NCBI RefSeq assembly: GCF_030272615.1
Contig: NC_081408.1
Location: 770,129,336-770,193,335, forward strand
Length of the DNA stretch: 64,000 bases
Reading direction: 5' to 3'
Source: Cryptomeria japonica
Taxonomy: Eukaryota > Streptophyta > Pinopsida > Cupressales > Cupressaceae
Under the pieces are notes generated by a model. The model was not told where the DNA came from and did no database searches. It worked only from the letters and a program-made list of their open reading frames with translations. The translations under genes and the position numbers were made by a program. This document shows, piece by piece, positions 1 to 11,969 of this stretch (position 1 is its first letter; every line of letters starts with the position of its first letter).

Positions 1-1552
1 CTCCGAAGAAGGTTAGGAAATTTTGGTTGATCTGATTCGTCGCAAGTTGTGTGAAATAGTCCAAACAAGGATGGATATTCTGAAAACACTCGATGCATTG
101 GACCATCCAAAGAGATCCATCTGGTATCATTATCCTTAAGATGTTTGTTCCCATCAGTTATTCCATCAGCAAAGTGTTGAAAATCCATAAATCGCTTGGG
201 ACTTCGACAGAAATGTGAGTAGAGCTCTCGGATTAAAATTTTAATTTTTTTAACCGAAGCAAACTTGCTCACAATTCCAAAAGCTAGATTCATTCTGTGA
301 GCCATGCAGTGAATTGCAGTAATGTACAGTGCAAATGAAATTTCAATATGTGTACAAAGACCATTCCTGTGACCTTGCATTACTGAAGCTCCATCTGCCA
401 ATTTTTTGGCTACAGTCATGTCATCCATACCTCCATAGTTAATTAAACTTCTCTTTACTAGTTGAAATAAATTTTCTAATGTCGCACTCTCCTTCATTTT
501 AGCAATAGATAGTAGATGAGGTTGGCGGGTATGATTCTCTATAGTATATACATGCATGCATACCCATGAAGTATTGTCTACTGCCGTAACTTCGTCTAAA
601 GAAAATGCAATAAAGTTTGACTCTCTTATTTTTTCCTTTACATTTCTTTTTCAACCTCAACAAGACAACTTGCCCATTCCCATCCACTATTTACTAACCA
701 GTGTCTATTAGGATAGTTAGGAACTTTCAAAAAGTATAATAAACCACTAATTGATGGGAAAACTATCATAGCACGCCCTCTACTCAAAATATAAAAAACA
801 ACGCTGAACTGAACAACTTTTCCCAGTTGTTCTATTTGCATTGCTTTTCCAAAACTAGCTTCAATAGAACCTTTAACTTCAATAGGCTTCGTCTGTATTT
901 TTTCATGAAAATAATACTCTTCGGCATTCCTCACATGCTTACATTCCTCCTTTGTTTTCCATCTTATCACTGATTTTTCAACCCCGTCTATCATTTGTTT
1001 TTCATAAACTTTACCCATATGCTTTTCTATGGTGTCAAATTTTAGCTGCAACCTAATTTCCTTGTTATGTTTCCAAGTGCAAATCTTACACCTGCATTCT
1101 ATTGGAGGCTCGCCTTCAATTGGATTCTCCACTGGTTCAATGAATGGATACTTTGGTACCCAATTAATTTGAAAATTCCTCACTGACATATCCCACTCTC
1201 GATCTTTTTTTGATTGTGGTTCACCCTTTTTTGATATGGCTTTTCTTTTCCCCTTATGTGCATTATCATCAATGGCATTATCACCCAAGTCGATTATATC
1301 ATTCTGGCTAACTTGGGTATCTACCAGATAATCTTCTTCAAGATCATCCTGATCTGAGATATCAGGTTTGCCGTCATCTTCAACATGCGGTGTAGGTGGC
1401 AAATTTTGTACTTGTACTTGTGATGATGTACCTTCCTGATTTTCACCACAATCTTTTCCAATGCCAAAGTACGAAGACAACGTTCTGATTTTTGTTGGCC
1501 TCTCATGGCCTTCCCCATATTTAGGTTTCCTACCCCTCTTCCTATTCGACAT
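1..1552 (-). pseudogene. hAT-like transposase, 5' part, frameshifted and cut by the window edge
   Basis: Reading leftward on the minus strand, the frame from the ATG near 1552 starts with a basic stretch (SNRKRGRKPKYGEG). It continues through an acidic linker to a TTF/BED-like zinc-binding segment with the CRCKIC cysteine pair. A stop near 640 ends this frame. Coding resumes in another frame with SNFIAFSLDEVTAVDNTSW and continues to position 1 with ADGASVMQGHRNG, HCMAHRMNLAFG and DTRWISLDG. These are landmarks of the hAT-type RNase H fold core seen in ZNF862/DUF4371-like transposases, where the D of SLDEV is an expected catalytic position. The rest of the core and the dimerisation domain lie outside the window. 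It is not a working gene because of the frameshift near 640. I cannot rule out that short introns explain part of the break. Confidence 0.75.
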
Positions 1553-2021
1553 CTCCAACGAAATAAAGGCTTCCAAAAAAATATCAATTTGTTGAAGAAG
1601 CAATAATAGACTATAATGTATAATATATGTTTCATTGGTCCTATGACCTACAATCTAGATGTCTGGGGTCTGAATGTCCCCCTGAGTCCTGACTACTTGG
1701 CACTAATGGGTTGCCACTGAATAAAAATGAACTCAACAATGCAAACAAATATAGATAAATTTAGAATAATATTATAACACTTCAAAAATATGATCGCTCA
1801 CCTTTAGGTCACTAGTAGTCGCCAATGCAGTCAACAACAATGATTTTCCTTGGTCTGAAACTTCGCTATTGATTAGAATTCAGAGCCTAGAACCCACCAG
1901 ATTGTGTTGAGATAGATCTAATCTTTGCATGTATTTATACCAATCCTTATATGGTGAATTCTATGGGATTTTATATGGTATACAAATATTTGGCAAATCC
2001 CACATAACTATAACACGACTT

Positions 2022-2098
2022 ATGTAATTTTCGAGGCGATTATAGGTCGTCCAAATACGACATGTAATTTTTGAGGTGATTATAGGTCGTCCAAATAA
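2022..2098. repeat. 40-bp tandem duplication
   Basis: Two adjacent copies with a 40-bp period, each containing ATTATAGGTCGTCCAAATA preceded by ATGTAATTT. They differ at a few positions. The motif resembles a subterminal repeat of the transposon. Confidence 0.75.
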
Positions 2099-2450
2099 TT
2101 GGTGAATACAATATAGTTGGCAAAAGTTGGGGTGAATGGAGACACACGTCAGCAAGATGTCGGGCGAATTGGGTCCCCCTGGCTAACAAATCTTCACATG
2201 CTTATAGGCGAATTAAGGTCATCTCTTAAGGCAACCTTAGAGAGTGTAGGCGAAAAAATTAAATTTACCGTGTGTCCACTATATATTGTATTGGCGAAAT
2301 CATCACATAGAAACATTTAATTACATATTACATATGGTGATCGAGCTGTGACTTTGACGGAAATTGATAATGTTCTGGCGACATGACCACCCCCAGTCGA
2401 TACAAAATATTCGCCATTTCCCAAGTCACCGATGTGAAAATTTCACCATT

Positions 2451-2464
2451 GGCGAATATTCGCC
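2451..2464. repeat. 14-bp perfect palindrome, candidate transposon terminus
   Basis: GGCGAATATTCGCC is a perfect palindrome. On the minus strand it is preceded by TTTAGT, so the element could start with TAGTGGCGAATATTCGCC, in front of the transposase. Another ATTCGCC lies at about 2410. The matching terminus would be left of the window. Confidence 0.35.
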
Positions 2465-2470
2465 ACTAAA

Positions 2471-4510
2471 GTAATCTCTGAGAAGAACTATCCTCTTTAA
2501 TGACATGTTCATTTGGATTAAATGCCTCTAAGGTCAGATTGTCATCCATACGGTTGCATCAACCAACCCTTATGCATGAACTGAATGCACAACACACCAA
2601 CACGAACTGACATTAAATGTAAAGAAAAACAAGGTAAGGAATAGGCAGATTACCTAAGTGGAGGAGGTCATACACCCTCCTCCACAGTCTAGATGACCCC
2701 TGCAGAGGGACAACCCCTATAACCTTGCATTGTGCATTATGGAGAGTCAATCTTCTCTCCTCATAAAACCATTCTTCAAGCTATCTGGCTATCGTAAGCA
2801 TTAAATATTTGCAAACATGGTAAATACGTATTTTAAGTTACATTTAAATGTATTTAGAAAATAATTTAAACACATGAAAAGGACCAAACCACACGTTATG
2901 GGTTTTCACAACATACTTATTTTATAAATATCATTGATTTGGATCTCAATTATATAGGGATTCACAAGGACTAAGAAGGGTGAGATGCCTAAATTGAATC
3001 CATGTCAATTTCTCCACATACCAACCACTGGTTTAATACCAGTAAATTTTTCGTATATTGAGGTCAAACATTAGGCATACCTACTCCACATAATAATAAT
3101 TGAAGCAAAATAATCCAACCAATGTGATATAATGTATCACATGATATCAAATAATTTATATTGTAAATCATTACAACTAGCATGATCTAGGAACAAAATG
3201 CATAATGAACAATAACACATAATGCTAAAACACTAAAATGATCTCACATATGTAAACACAACATTTGCACCCCATAATCTATAGTTCGGATATCAATGTC
3301 AAAACATAACCTCGTTAGAAACACCTCAATTTTCATACCACGCATCTCCACAAAAGCATCCACAATACACCATCTGAACACCTCAATGACACAACAAATC
3401 TCATTGGAATGTTTGGTGGAATAGATCACAACACAGGAGTCAAATAATACACTAATAAAACACTTAATACAACATATATCATATGAATCAATAAATGCAC
3501 AAGGAAAACACAAGAGTGGGCATCAAAAAAGGTGTTGTATTCTTTACATACTAAAATAGTTTATATTTTGTAATTGTACAAATAGTCTTAGGGGAGGTTT
3601 TATTTAACATTGCAAATGTATTTAATATCCAAATGAAACATTAGGGTGGTTGTTGTTTAATAAGCATATAGTCAATTAGGCTCATTAGAAGAATGCATTT
3701 AATATTTTCGCTTAATCATAAAGTGTATTCAATATTGTAAAATCATTTAATGCTTGGGGCACGTATTGCTAGTCAAGTTAGTTTGAGGGAGTCAAGGATT
3801 CAACATAGAGATGCACAAACGTTAATTATTTGTGCATTGGGCGCATTGATTATTTTTCTTGAGGCATTAAGCAATGGTGGCTAAGAAGCCATCACTAGGT
3901 TTTCTCTTGTTGCTTTATTACTTGTAAATAGGAGAGTTGGGATGAAATGTGCTCATTTTGAATGGAGTTTGGAGCTTAGTGTTAGACCTAGATGGCTTGT
4001 TGAGGAAATCTTGATGAACATTGAATGACAAAAGGGATAATAACAATTGTTCCTAGAAGGTTGCATCTTGGAAAAGATTATTTGGTTGAAATTGTTTATC
4101 TTTAGGGAACACTCAAAACTTGAGATTGTATTGTAGTAATTTTAATGTTAAATATATTAATATCAATGCTTTTAAGACTCAAAATATTTCAAAAGATTTT
4201 TCTAAAATATAAGTGTCTTTCTCCTTTTATATAATTATTCTTTCTTTTTTATTTTATCATGTTTAATCTTCCAAAATGCTGCTGAAATATTTAAAAATCT
4301 ATAACAATACTATGATATTTTCTAATAGGATTCTTCCTATAGTGTGTTGGTTAAGTGGTGTTGTTGTTGTTGTTTTGTCCATGGAGATTCAAACCCTTGT
4401 AGGGCCATTGTGATTGCAAGCTCGTGCCTTTGCTGATCCAATGTGCTCACGGGCTTGAGTCTCAAATAAATGGGGATGAGGTCTCTCGTTTTGTGACCTC
4501 ACCAGTTCAT
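2471..4510. other. Intergenic DNA with no recognised gene
   Basis: AT-rich sequence with only short chance reading frames. Around 4330-4390 there is a weak tRNA-like stretch (GGTTAAGTGG, then GATTCAAACCC), too poor to call a SINE. Confidence 0.5.
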
Positions 4511-4660
4511 AGCTCTGGATCAAAAGCATTTCACAAAGTACTGGAGAGCATGTCGTGCCATGTCGTGCTAGTGCCACCAGTCACAAAAAAAAGTTCCGAA
4601 TCAAAAGCATTTCACGTAATATCAGAGAACCTGTCATGTCAGCACCACCGATCACGTTAA
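4511..4660. repeat. Degenerate 81-bp tandem duplication
   Basis: ATCAAAAGCATTTCAC occurs at 4519-4534 and again at 4600-4615. In both copies it is followed by similar text ending in a CACCAG/CACCGATCAC motif. The two copies are clearly related but diverged. Confidence 0.6.
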
Positions 4661-4988
4661 ATGAAAGATGAGGTCCCTCTATTATGACCCCAAAAATCGG
4701 GTGGTATTATATTACAACATCAGGAATAAACATACATCCTAAACTCTCTTTTAAAATCTCTGATTTTAATACTGGATTTCCTTGCAATGAATGCTGACCA
4801 ATCTTGGACAGGCAGAAAAATCGACACGAAAGGCTACTGGTGTTATCATACCATGTCTCCCAAGGCCACGTTGCAATTTGCTTTCCTCTGTCTTCTCCAA
4901 CACAACCCATATAACTTGCAATGAAACAAAGCAAAAATAACTATGTCAAAGTTTTTGTGAAGTACTGTAAACTGAAAGAGCAGCAGTC

Positions 4989-5325
4989 ATGGCAGGAGTG
5001 GATAAGAATGACCAGGCAATGCAAAGGGTTTTGCACAAGGAGGGGATTACAGAAGGACCCAGTCAAACTCAGGGTATTGGCACCGACCTTCAATTGAAGT
5101 TTGGTAACAAAGGAGATAAAAGTGGTCCAGGCAAGCAAAATTTATCTAATTCAAATGATTTCTGAAACATTGAGCTTTTTAAGTTGTGGCTATGGAGTTA
5201 AATTTTGTTGCCTGTTTGTTTTTTCGTGCTTGGTAGGTCATTCAGAGCAAGTTCGGCCATTTTATAAAAAACCAGAGCAGAAGATTGAAGGCCCAACTGG
5301 AACAAATCCACCCAAAGTGGATTAG
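4989..5325 (+). CDS. Small hydrophilic protein, two exons joined by a GC-AG intron (candidate gene)
   Basis: Not recognised as a known family. Exon 1 runs 4989-5130 and exon 2 runs 5237-5325; joined they give 76 residues ending in TAG. The protein begins MAGVDKNDQAMQRVLHKEG, is rich in K, G, Q and P, and has no membrane segment or signal peptide. It ends with a run of prolines and lysines (KKPEQKIEGPTGTNPPKVD), so it is probably intrinsically disordered. The ATG has G at -3 and +4. A TATA-like CATATAAC lies about 80 bp upstream near 4908. Without splicing the frame stops at 5163 after 57 codons. The case for a real gene is the in-frame join, the good splice sites and an even codon pattern. 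It could instead be a gene fragment. Confidence 0.45.
5131..5236 (+). other. Candidate GC-AG intron of the small gene
   Basis: The donor is CAG|GCAAGC, close to the AG|GCAAGT consensus of the rare GC-AG class. The acceptor is a T-rich tract ending in CTTGGTAG|GT. The 106-nt length is typical for a plant intron. No GT donor nearby gives an open join. Confidence 0.45.
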
Positions 5326-6636
5326 TATTATGGCTTCTTTTATCTTTGTTATCCTGTATGCCACTCTAAATATATCTTCTTCTTTTGCATCCCAAGAAAC
5401 CATTACATCTGGAGGCATGTAGCTTACAATAGTTTTTATGTTTATAATACTGGAGGCATGTATATTTTTGTAATTTAAATTATGGATCTTTGAAACTTGA
5501 TAAATGAATGATATAATGTTACGTAGTGGCATGAAACCCCAACAATCCTTTTTATGTTCTGATTGTTTCTCAATCAAAAAGGTATTTTGTATTTGTTGGT
5601 GTTATCATTGAATGTAGAAGCAAGAAATTGGATTGTCTTTTAACAACTAATTAAGTAAACAGAATTGCATAATGATAATTGATTTTGATCCTCTTTCTCA
5701 TTTTGTAGTATGTTCAATGGCACAAATTTGAATAGGTATTAATCAAAGGAGAAATCTACATAAATTTATTTGCTACAAATATAAGTTCCTTTAGGAAAAT
5801 TATATTTTGCCAACTTTGTGTTGGATGCCCTCCGTTCAATACGTTATTTGCCGGCAAACTTTAAGTTCAACCCTTAATTAACTCTTGTGTGTCATTCTTT
5901 CACAGATTTAGAAAAAGGTGGCTGCTTCATTATCCCTTAATAATTTTAAGGGAAGAAATATATCCCCAAGACCGTATTTGTTAGGTCATTCCTAATTTTG
6001 ATTGATTTTATATAAACCATCACATATAAATCAATTCTGAATTTTGAATCAATGGTATCATATATTTTTTAAATATATTCAATGTTTTACTATATTATTT
6101 AGAGATTTACGCAGCAATTCATTTAACTAAAATGAATGGGTCATTTTGCTAGAGGTGAATTATAAGTAAAATGGGATTAAAATGAGATCTTGATTTAAAA
6201 TGGGTTTAAATGGGATCTTATTCAAATTTATATAATTAAAATGGAAATGGGTCATATTTTGTAATAATGGGTATTTTGTGGGATCTTGATTCAAAGTGGG
6301 ATTCAAACTTTATATATTTTTTTTTTGATACATTCATTTTTTTATTATATTATTTAGATATTTTCTCATTAAAATATAATGGATGTTTTGTTGGATGTTT
6401 TCTTAGAGATGAATTATAAGTAAAATAGAATTAAGATGAAATCTTAACTTAAATTTATAGAAATTTTTCATAATACACTTAAAATTTTATTATATTATTT
6501 ATAAATTTAGGCACCAATCCTCATTAAGTAAGTAATGGGCCATGTTTTAAAGTAATGTCTTTCTGTTAAATGTGAATTATAAGTTATTTCTATATTTCTT
6601 ATAGATTTAGGTACCAATCCTCATGGGTCATATTTA

Positions 6637-6734
6637 CATATTTTATAGTAATGTGTCTTGTGTTAAAGTTATTTCTATATTAAATATTTTATAGTAATGT
6701 GTCTTGTGTTAAAGTTATTTCTATATTTCATATA
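6637..6734. repeat. 46-bp tandem duplication
   Basis: TTTTATAGTAATGTGTCTTG plus the following AAAGTTATTTCTATAT is present twice in direct succession with a 46-bp period. Confidence 0.8.
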
Positions 6735-7063
6735 GATTTAAGCACCAATTATAGATTTAAGCAATTTAATTCTCATTTAAGTAATGGGTCATGTTAAAAG
6801 TAACGCATCTTTTGTTATAGGTGAATTTTAAGTTATTTTTACTAGTCTTATGTGTCTTAAGTTGTTTCTTACTTATCTACATTATAATATAATGACACTC
6901 ACATTCTACATTAATATAATGACACTCACACTTCCCATTAGAGAGTATATTAGAGAGTATACAATTGATTCTCAATCTTGAAAAAGAAGTTATATGTACA
7001 TTTTAGAATCTTACAAGTTACATATGAAATAAAAATTTAAGGGCTTATATAGATTTAGGCACA

Positions 7064-7262
7064 TCTTTTGTTATAGGTGAATTATAAGTTATTTCTTGTC
7101 TTTTGTTATAGGTGAATGATAAGTTGTCTCTTACTAGTCTACAAGTTTAATGTGTCTTTTGTTATAGGTGAATTATAAGTTGTCTCTTACTAGTCTACAT
7201 TAATTTAATGTGTCAACTTATAGGTGAATTATAAGTTGTTTCTTACTAGTCTACATTAATTT
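7064..7262. repeat. Four-copy degenerate tandem repeat
   Basis: The core TATAGGTGAATTATAAGTT recurs at about 7072, 7108, 7163 and 7221. In the later copies it is followed by a CTTACTAGTCTACAT tail. Unit length varies from about 35 to 60 bp, and similar isolated motifs occur from 6400 on. Confidence 0.7.
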
Positions 7263-7463
7263 AACGGCACTCACTTTTTTCATATTTTTAGAGAGTGCGC
7301 AATTTTGTTTCTCAATATTGAGAAAGAAATTGTGTGTATTTTAGAATCTTACAAGTTACATATGTAGTAAAAACAATTAAGGATTCTATATTTGAGATAT
7401 AAATAAATTTCCTTCCTTACATCTGTAACTTAATATTAATTTACTTTAAAATTTGGTCTACAA

Positions 7464-7546
7464 TATCAATAAGGTAAGAGGATGTCACTTCACACATCTC
7501 TAAGTATCAATAAGGTAAGAGGATGTCACTTGACACATCTCTAAGT
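7464..7546. repeat. 41-bp tandem duplication
   Basis: TATCAATAAGGTAAGAGGAT and the following TGTCACTT..ACACATCTCTAAG occur twice in a row with one difference. Confidence 0.85.
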
Positions 7547-8011
7547 TATCCCTATACACAATGTATAGATTAATTGTGTTAATTTTTTGTTTTTCATTTC
7601 GTTATATAGTTTCATTCAAATGTCTAAGATCACATCACTTGATCGAGTAGATCCAAAAGTAATTGTAGGAATGTTATCCACTCTTGCAAGCCCAACTATA
7701 ACTTGATCATGAACTTTACTTAATTAATAACCAAAATTTATTGCCCTAAACTTAGTTATCAATGTATATGTTTCATAGAGTAGGGTTTAAATTTATAGAA
7801 TTGTAGAATGTGGTTTTAAATGCTAATATTATATATATATGCATAAGAGAGAGATAAAAAAATGTAGAATGTGGTTTTAAACGCTAATATTATATATGTG
7901 CATATATATATATATATGTAAATGAATTTGTGTGGGTTGCAAATTTTGGTTTTCTAGACATTACTTCTTGTAGTCATCCTCGCCAACTGAATTTTTGACA
8001 AAATAGGAGGA

Positions 8012-8870
8012 TGCCATGTGGTGTAACTATGAGATTTTGGGCGAGGTCCTTTTTGTTGTGTTATCCAAAGCTCCACTATGCAGCCACATGCCATGTCTTA
8101 TATGCAGCACCCAAAAATTTACCATTGATTGTATTTAATAATTAGTTAGAATAAAAAGACTCATTGTTTTTTAATTTTTAATTATTAAAAAAACACAATC
8201 AAATGATAAATCTGGGTGTTGGATAGACAAACGTCATCAACTCTAAGGAGCTATTTAGACAACTGTGTGGCTTCCTCACGGGACCTCTAGGGGGCATCAA
8301 AAGAAAATCATGTGATACGCGCTTGGTTGCCACGTGCTTGGAATGACACGTCTGAATGTGGACTAAATCTACATTCCCTTTTTCCCTAAATAATTACACT
8401 TGTCACATGTTGATCCAAAAAATACGGATGTAATGGAAGGAATCAACATCATGAGCTAGTGCAACAAAAAAAGGTGGTGGCATCAAAAGTCTTTGGCGCA
8501 CACACACAAATGAATAATGTCGTGATCAAGCTAGAGAATAGGTGTTTAAAACAGTCATCATGATAACTAAGGGCATGCTAAAGGCATGCAAGGAGGTTTT
8601 ATTTTGTCTTTTCTAGTTAGTTGGTTCTAAAGAGTCTATATAGGGCAAGCTAGACATTCTAGAGGGGATTAGATCTTGAAATTTTCTGTTGATAGTTTTA
8701 TTCTAATACATGTTGAGGCTTCTATTTGATTTCAGAGACAAAATAGATTGTGCAAAAAATGGCCTTTTATTTTTCATTGGAAATTGAATTTTATGTTGGA
8801 AGAGCTAATGAAGAAAATTTCCTGACTCTTATAATTTCAACTTCCTTGGTATGAGTGATTAAATCATGTT
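8012..8870 (+). repeat. LTR-like dispersed repeat, copy A
   Basis: Begins TGCCATGTGGTGTAACTATG and is homologous over about 0.8 kb to 45313-46062 in the same orientation, with substitutions and small gaps. It includes a TATA-like CTATATAG at 8636-8643, followed about 30 bp on by a conserved TCTAGAGGGGATTAGATC. This looks like an LTR promoter region. No matching partner LTR, PBS or PPT was found, so the family is unassigned and the right end is set only by where the two copies diverge. Confidence 0.6.
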
Positions 8871-9242
8871 GGTCTAACTCTTTTGGTTACTTTTAATAAA
8901 TAGTTTGTTGTTATATCATTTTAATTTGATCGGATCATTATTTTGGTATTCGTGAATGGATGAATGATGTGTTTCAGTAAGTCTTAGTAGATATCCCCAT
9001 TGAGAGATTTGAATATCTACTTTTTGTGTTTGTGAACCTTAAGCCTTTTGTTCTCTCTTAGACCATGAAGGGTAACAATGCTCTGTACTTATTTTTGAAA
9101 TATCATATTTGATATCCTGTTCTTAATGCTTGTTATAAAAATGTTGTGGCAAATCGCTTTAGTTTTAGATGTTATTTTGAATTTTTCTCCCCCCTTTTCT
9201 TCAATGACTCAAAAGAGAAGAGTTTGAACATTGGCAGTTGGG
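8871..9242. other. Junction between the LTR-like repeat and the Copia gag
   Basis: No gene. The Copia leader would be expected here, but no tRNA-Met primer binding site is visible. The outer Copia element therefore seems to have lost its 5' LTR and PBS, with a breakpoint near 9190. Confidence 0.45.
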
Positions 9243-9492
9243 ATGGCAGCTCAAGGTGTTATCTTTAAGAAGGACAGTCTGAGATTTGATGGGAGTAACT
9301 ATTCTATATGGAAAGATCAGATGGAAGTGCACTTGAAATGTCTTGTTGAAGATTATTGGAAGATTACAAAGAATGCCTACACTATTCCTCAAAATGGACT
9401 GTCTATTCCTGATGAGATCAAGGAAGGTGAACATAATATTAGAGTGAAGGAAGCATTGCTTAGTGCCCTGATTGATTCTGACATGACAAATG
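9243..9492 (+). pseudogene. Copia gag, N-terminal part
   Basis: The ATG at 9243 begins MAAQGVIFKKDSLRFDGSNY and continues with YSIWKDQMEVHL and KEALLSALIDSDMTNV. This is the conserved start of the Copia gag (DUF4219/UBN2 type), with the F-x-G-x-N-Y-x-x-W signature. The reading frame is cut after MTN by the solo LTR and resumes at 11184 (VIGLQIAHEVWVRLE). Gag would form the particle that packages the element's RNA. Confidence 0.85.
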
Positions 9493-11183
9493 TGTTAATG
9501 CTATGAGGATCCGATTAATACAGAGAGGGGGGTTGAATTAGTATTAAGACCAATTGAAACTTTGAATCCAAAATAAACTTATCTCAGATCTAAAACCATT
9601 TAACAAATATCTCAACTTCTTTAATCAGATCTAATAACCTCTTTATCAGATTTGCTTAACACATTAATCAAATCATTTATCAATACTTTCACCACCAAAG
9701 CAATCATATAAACTTGATCATTTACCAACTCATTAACCTTATCAATCAGATCAAAAAAATTCTCAAACAACTTATTATCAGTACCGGTAACCTCTAATAA
9801 ACTTCTAATAAAACATCATAACTGATGTCTCAGAAATAGTGCATGAAATGAAACATAAACAAGAACATCACATGAAAAACATTCCACGCATGAACACCAT
9901 AAGTTTTTGACATGGAAACCTAAATAGGGAAAAAAGCATAGTGGGAGTCGGCACCCACAAATATTTGTACTCTTTTGAAGTGCGTCTTGTTAGGAGCTTA
10001 TAATACGCCCGGTTAGGAGCAGACCCTGTCAAGAGTCACCCTGTTAGGGGATTTGTCTTACATCCCGGTTAGGAGCTTGATGATCTGTTAGGATCAACCT
10101 CGCAAGAGGATTTAACACTCTTTTGAGAGCTGCCCTGTTAGGGAACTTAAATGTTTAAGGCCTGTTAGGACCTACCTAGTTAAGGGATTTAACCTGCTGC
10201 AAGTGTTGGGAACAACGGTGACAAAATGATCTGTTTACTTGCACTTCTCTATTTCTTGATCAAATCCGGTTATACACAACACTTTTAAACTCTTAGAAGA
10301 TCTCACACTTCACTTGGATGACTTAACACATTCTCTAAGATCACTGATATAATAAACATCAACTGTGTCACCCTAAATAGCCATCTCAACTAGGCCAGCC
10401 ACAAAACCCTAATTACATCATGAATTTACAATTCAAATAATAAGAGATCATCATAGATCATTATACAAATTATTACAACAAATTACAATGCAATATCAAC
10501 CATTGGTTGATCATAACCCATCACCGAAATCCGATTTGTACCAAAGTCAAACTTCAAAACACTCTACTAAGCATTTTGTTGATTCCCAAGAAAATATTCC
10601 TTGAATCACGCCAAAACAAAAATTGAATCTTTCACGTGGGTTGTGTCATGTTACCAACTTCATGAAGATTCGTTGTCAATCACCGTCATAACAGAAATCA
10701 TTACCGGTTTGATGATTTCTTCATCGGTCCTTAAACCCTACTAAAACCTTAGCAAAACTTCATCAGAAATTTGAAACATGCCTTCCGATAATCTTCATAA
10801 GTTCCAATTCTTGTCATATACATCTTTCCATGATACAGGTTCATCATCCAAACCACAAATCGCTGATCATCACCGATCATCGGATCCAATCAAAACAACT
10901 CTGCTTTACCGGTGAAAGTCCTATTTCACAGACTTTAGTTCACTGTCGGTAAACCCTGTCTTCCGGTAAACCAAATCACTTAGATGGCAAAACAAGACAT
11001 CAGAAATATCAGGAACATCAGTTGACATCAGTTTCCAGCAATGACAACATAAATAATTAATCATGTCATCTATTCATATACTCTCAATCCCTTCATCACA
11101 AATAGACTTCTATCCTTTATCGATGCAGTCATCCATTTTCAACTACATCACCTCATTTGTATCAGTTATGCCAAATGCCAACA
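9493..11183 (-). mobile_element. Solo LTR in Copia gag, duplication AAATG
   Basis: A 1,691-bp segment starts TGTTAATGCTATGAGGATCC and ends CCAAATGCCAACA (TG...CA). It is flanked by AAATG at 9488-9492 and 11184-11188. Its left end carries the G-run (CAGAGAGGGGGG) seen at the minus-orientation ends of the other LTRs in this window, so it lies on the minus strand. No internal domain, PBS or PPT is present, so this is a solo LTR left by recombination. The middle (10000-10210) repeats GTTAGGAGC/CTGTTAGGG motifs many times. It has no coding potential. Confidence 0.85.
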
Positions 11184-11969
11184 AAATGTAATTGGACTTC
11201 AGATCGCACATGAGGTCTGGGTGAGGCTTGAGATTTTGTATGAAGGTGATAAACATCTGAAGGTTGCTAAGTTGCAGAGTTTAAAAGGAAAATATGAGAT
11301 GTTGAAGATGGGAGATGATGAGAACATACATTCTTTCATGGATAAGGTGAATGATCTTGTCCTTAGTATCAGATGTGCTAGTGGAACCATCAAAGAAGAT
11401 GAAATTGTTGCTAAGGTGTGGAGATATTTGCCTCTTTCTTATAAACATAAGGTTGTTACTATTGATGAGATCCGGAGTGTGACTATAGTAACAAGAGATA
11501 TGCTGGTTGGAAAGATTGCTACATTTAAGCTAAGTGAGTTTGGAGAATCACATGGAAAGTCTGAGACTACATTTAGAGCATCTGCATTTGTATACGGTAA
11601 GCAGAAATATGATCCTAATGAGTGCAGAATATATAGACATGAGAGAGAGAGAGGGGGGGAGAAGATAGATGGAAGAGCAAGAAAGAGAGTTGGATGAATT
11701 TGAAGCACAGATTGCCCGGAGATTGCCTAAAGGTGTCGGTAAGTATGATGGAAAGTTGCCTTTGAAATTTTTCTCTTGTAATAAGAGGACATTTTTCTTC
11801 TAGATGCCCGGAGAGAATGACTAAGTATGACAGGCATGATAAGTTTGATAAGTGTGATAGCAATGATAGATGTGACAAGAATGAGAAATATGTTAAGTCC
11901 TACAAGCCTAGTCGGAAGTATAGGAATCAAAAGAACTGTTATAATGCTTTTGATGAAGGTATTACAGAT
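11184..11969 (+). pseudogene. Copia gag, C-terminal part with damaged zinc knuckle
   Basis: Continues the gag after the solo LTR with HEVWVRLEILYEGDKHLKVA, LQSLKGKYEMLKMGDDENI and SFMDKVNDLVLSI, the typical UBN2 domain. Near 11640-11700 a frameshift occurs in an AG-rich run. The CCHC knuckle at about 11765-11815 is spread over two frames (FSCNK, then GHFSSRCPERMTKYDRHDK), with the first Cys replaced by Phe. The frame is interrupted at 11969 by the next insertion and resumes at 16520. Confidence 0.85.

Larger units (their letters stand above)
1553..2470. other. 5' non-coding part of the hAT-like element
   Basis: No coding frame of note. The stretch lies upstream of the transposase on its own strand and ends in a region rich in GGCGAAT/ATTCGCC motifs. 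That makes it the likely 5' untranslated and subterminal part of the element. The boundary is inferred, not proven. Confidence 0.4.
5326..8011. other. AT-rich intergenic DNA with short local duplications
   Basis: Probably includes the 3' untranslated region of the small gene (T-rich, to about 5520). The rest has no gene and is full of short diverged direct repeats, the clearest of which are listed separately. A pair of near-copies around GAATGTGGTTTTAAA at about 7806 and 7866 precedes TA microsatellites. Confidence 0.6.

Noticed and set aside
4330-4400. tRNA-like A and B boxes
   Set aside because: Only weak matches, interrupted by a GTT repeat, and no stem can be formed.
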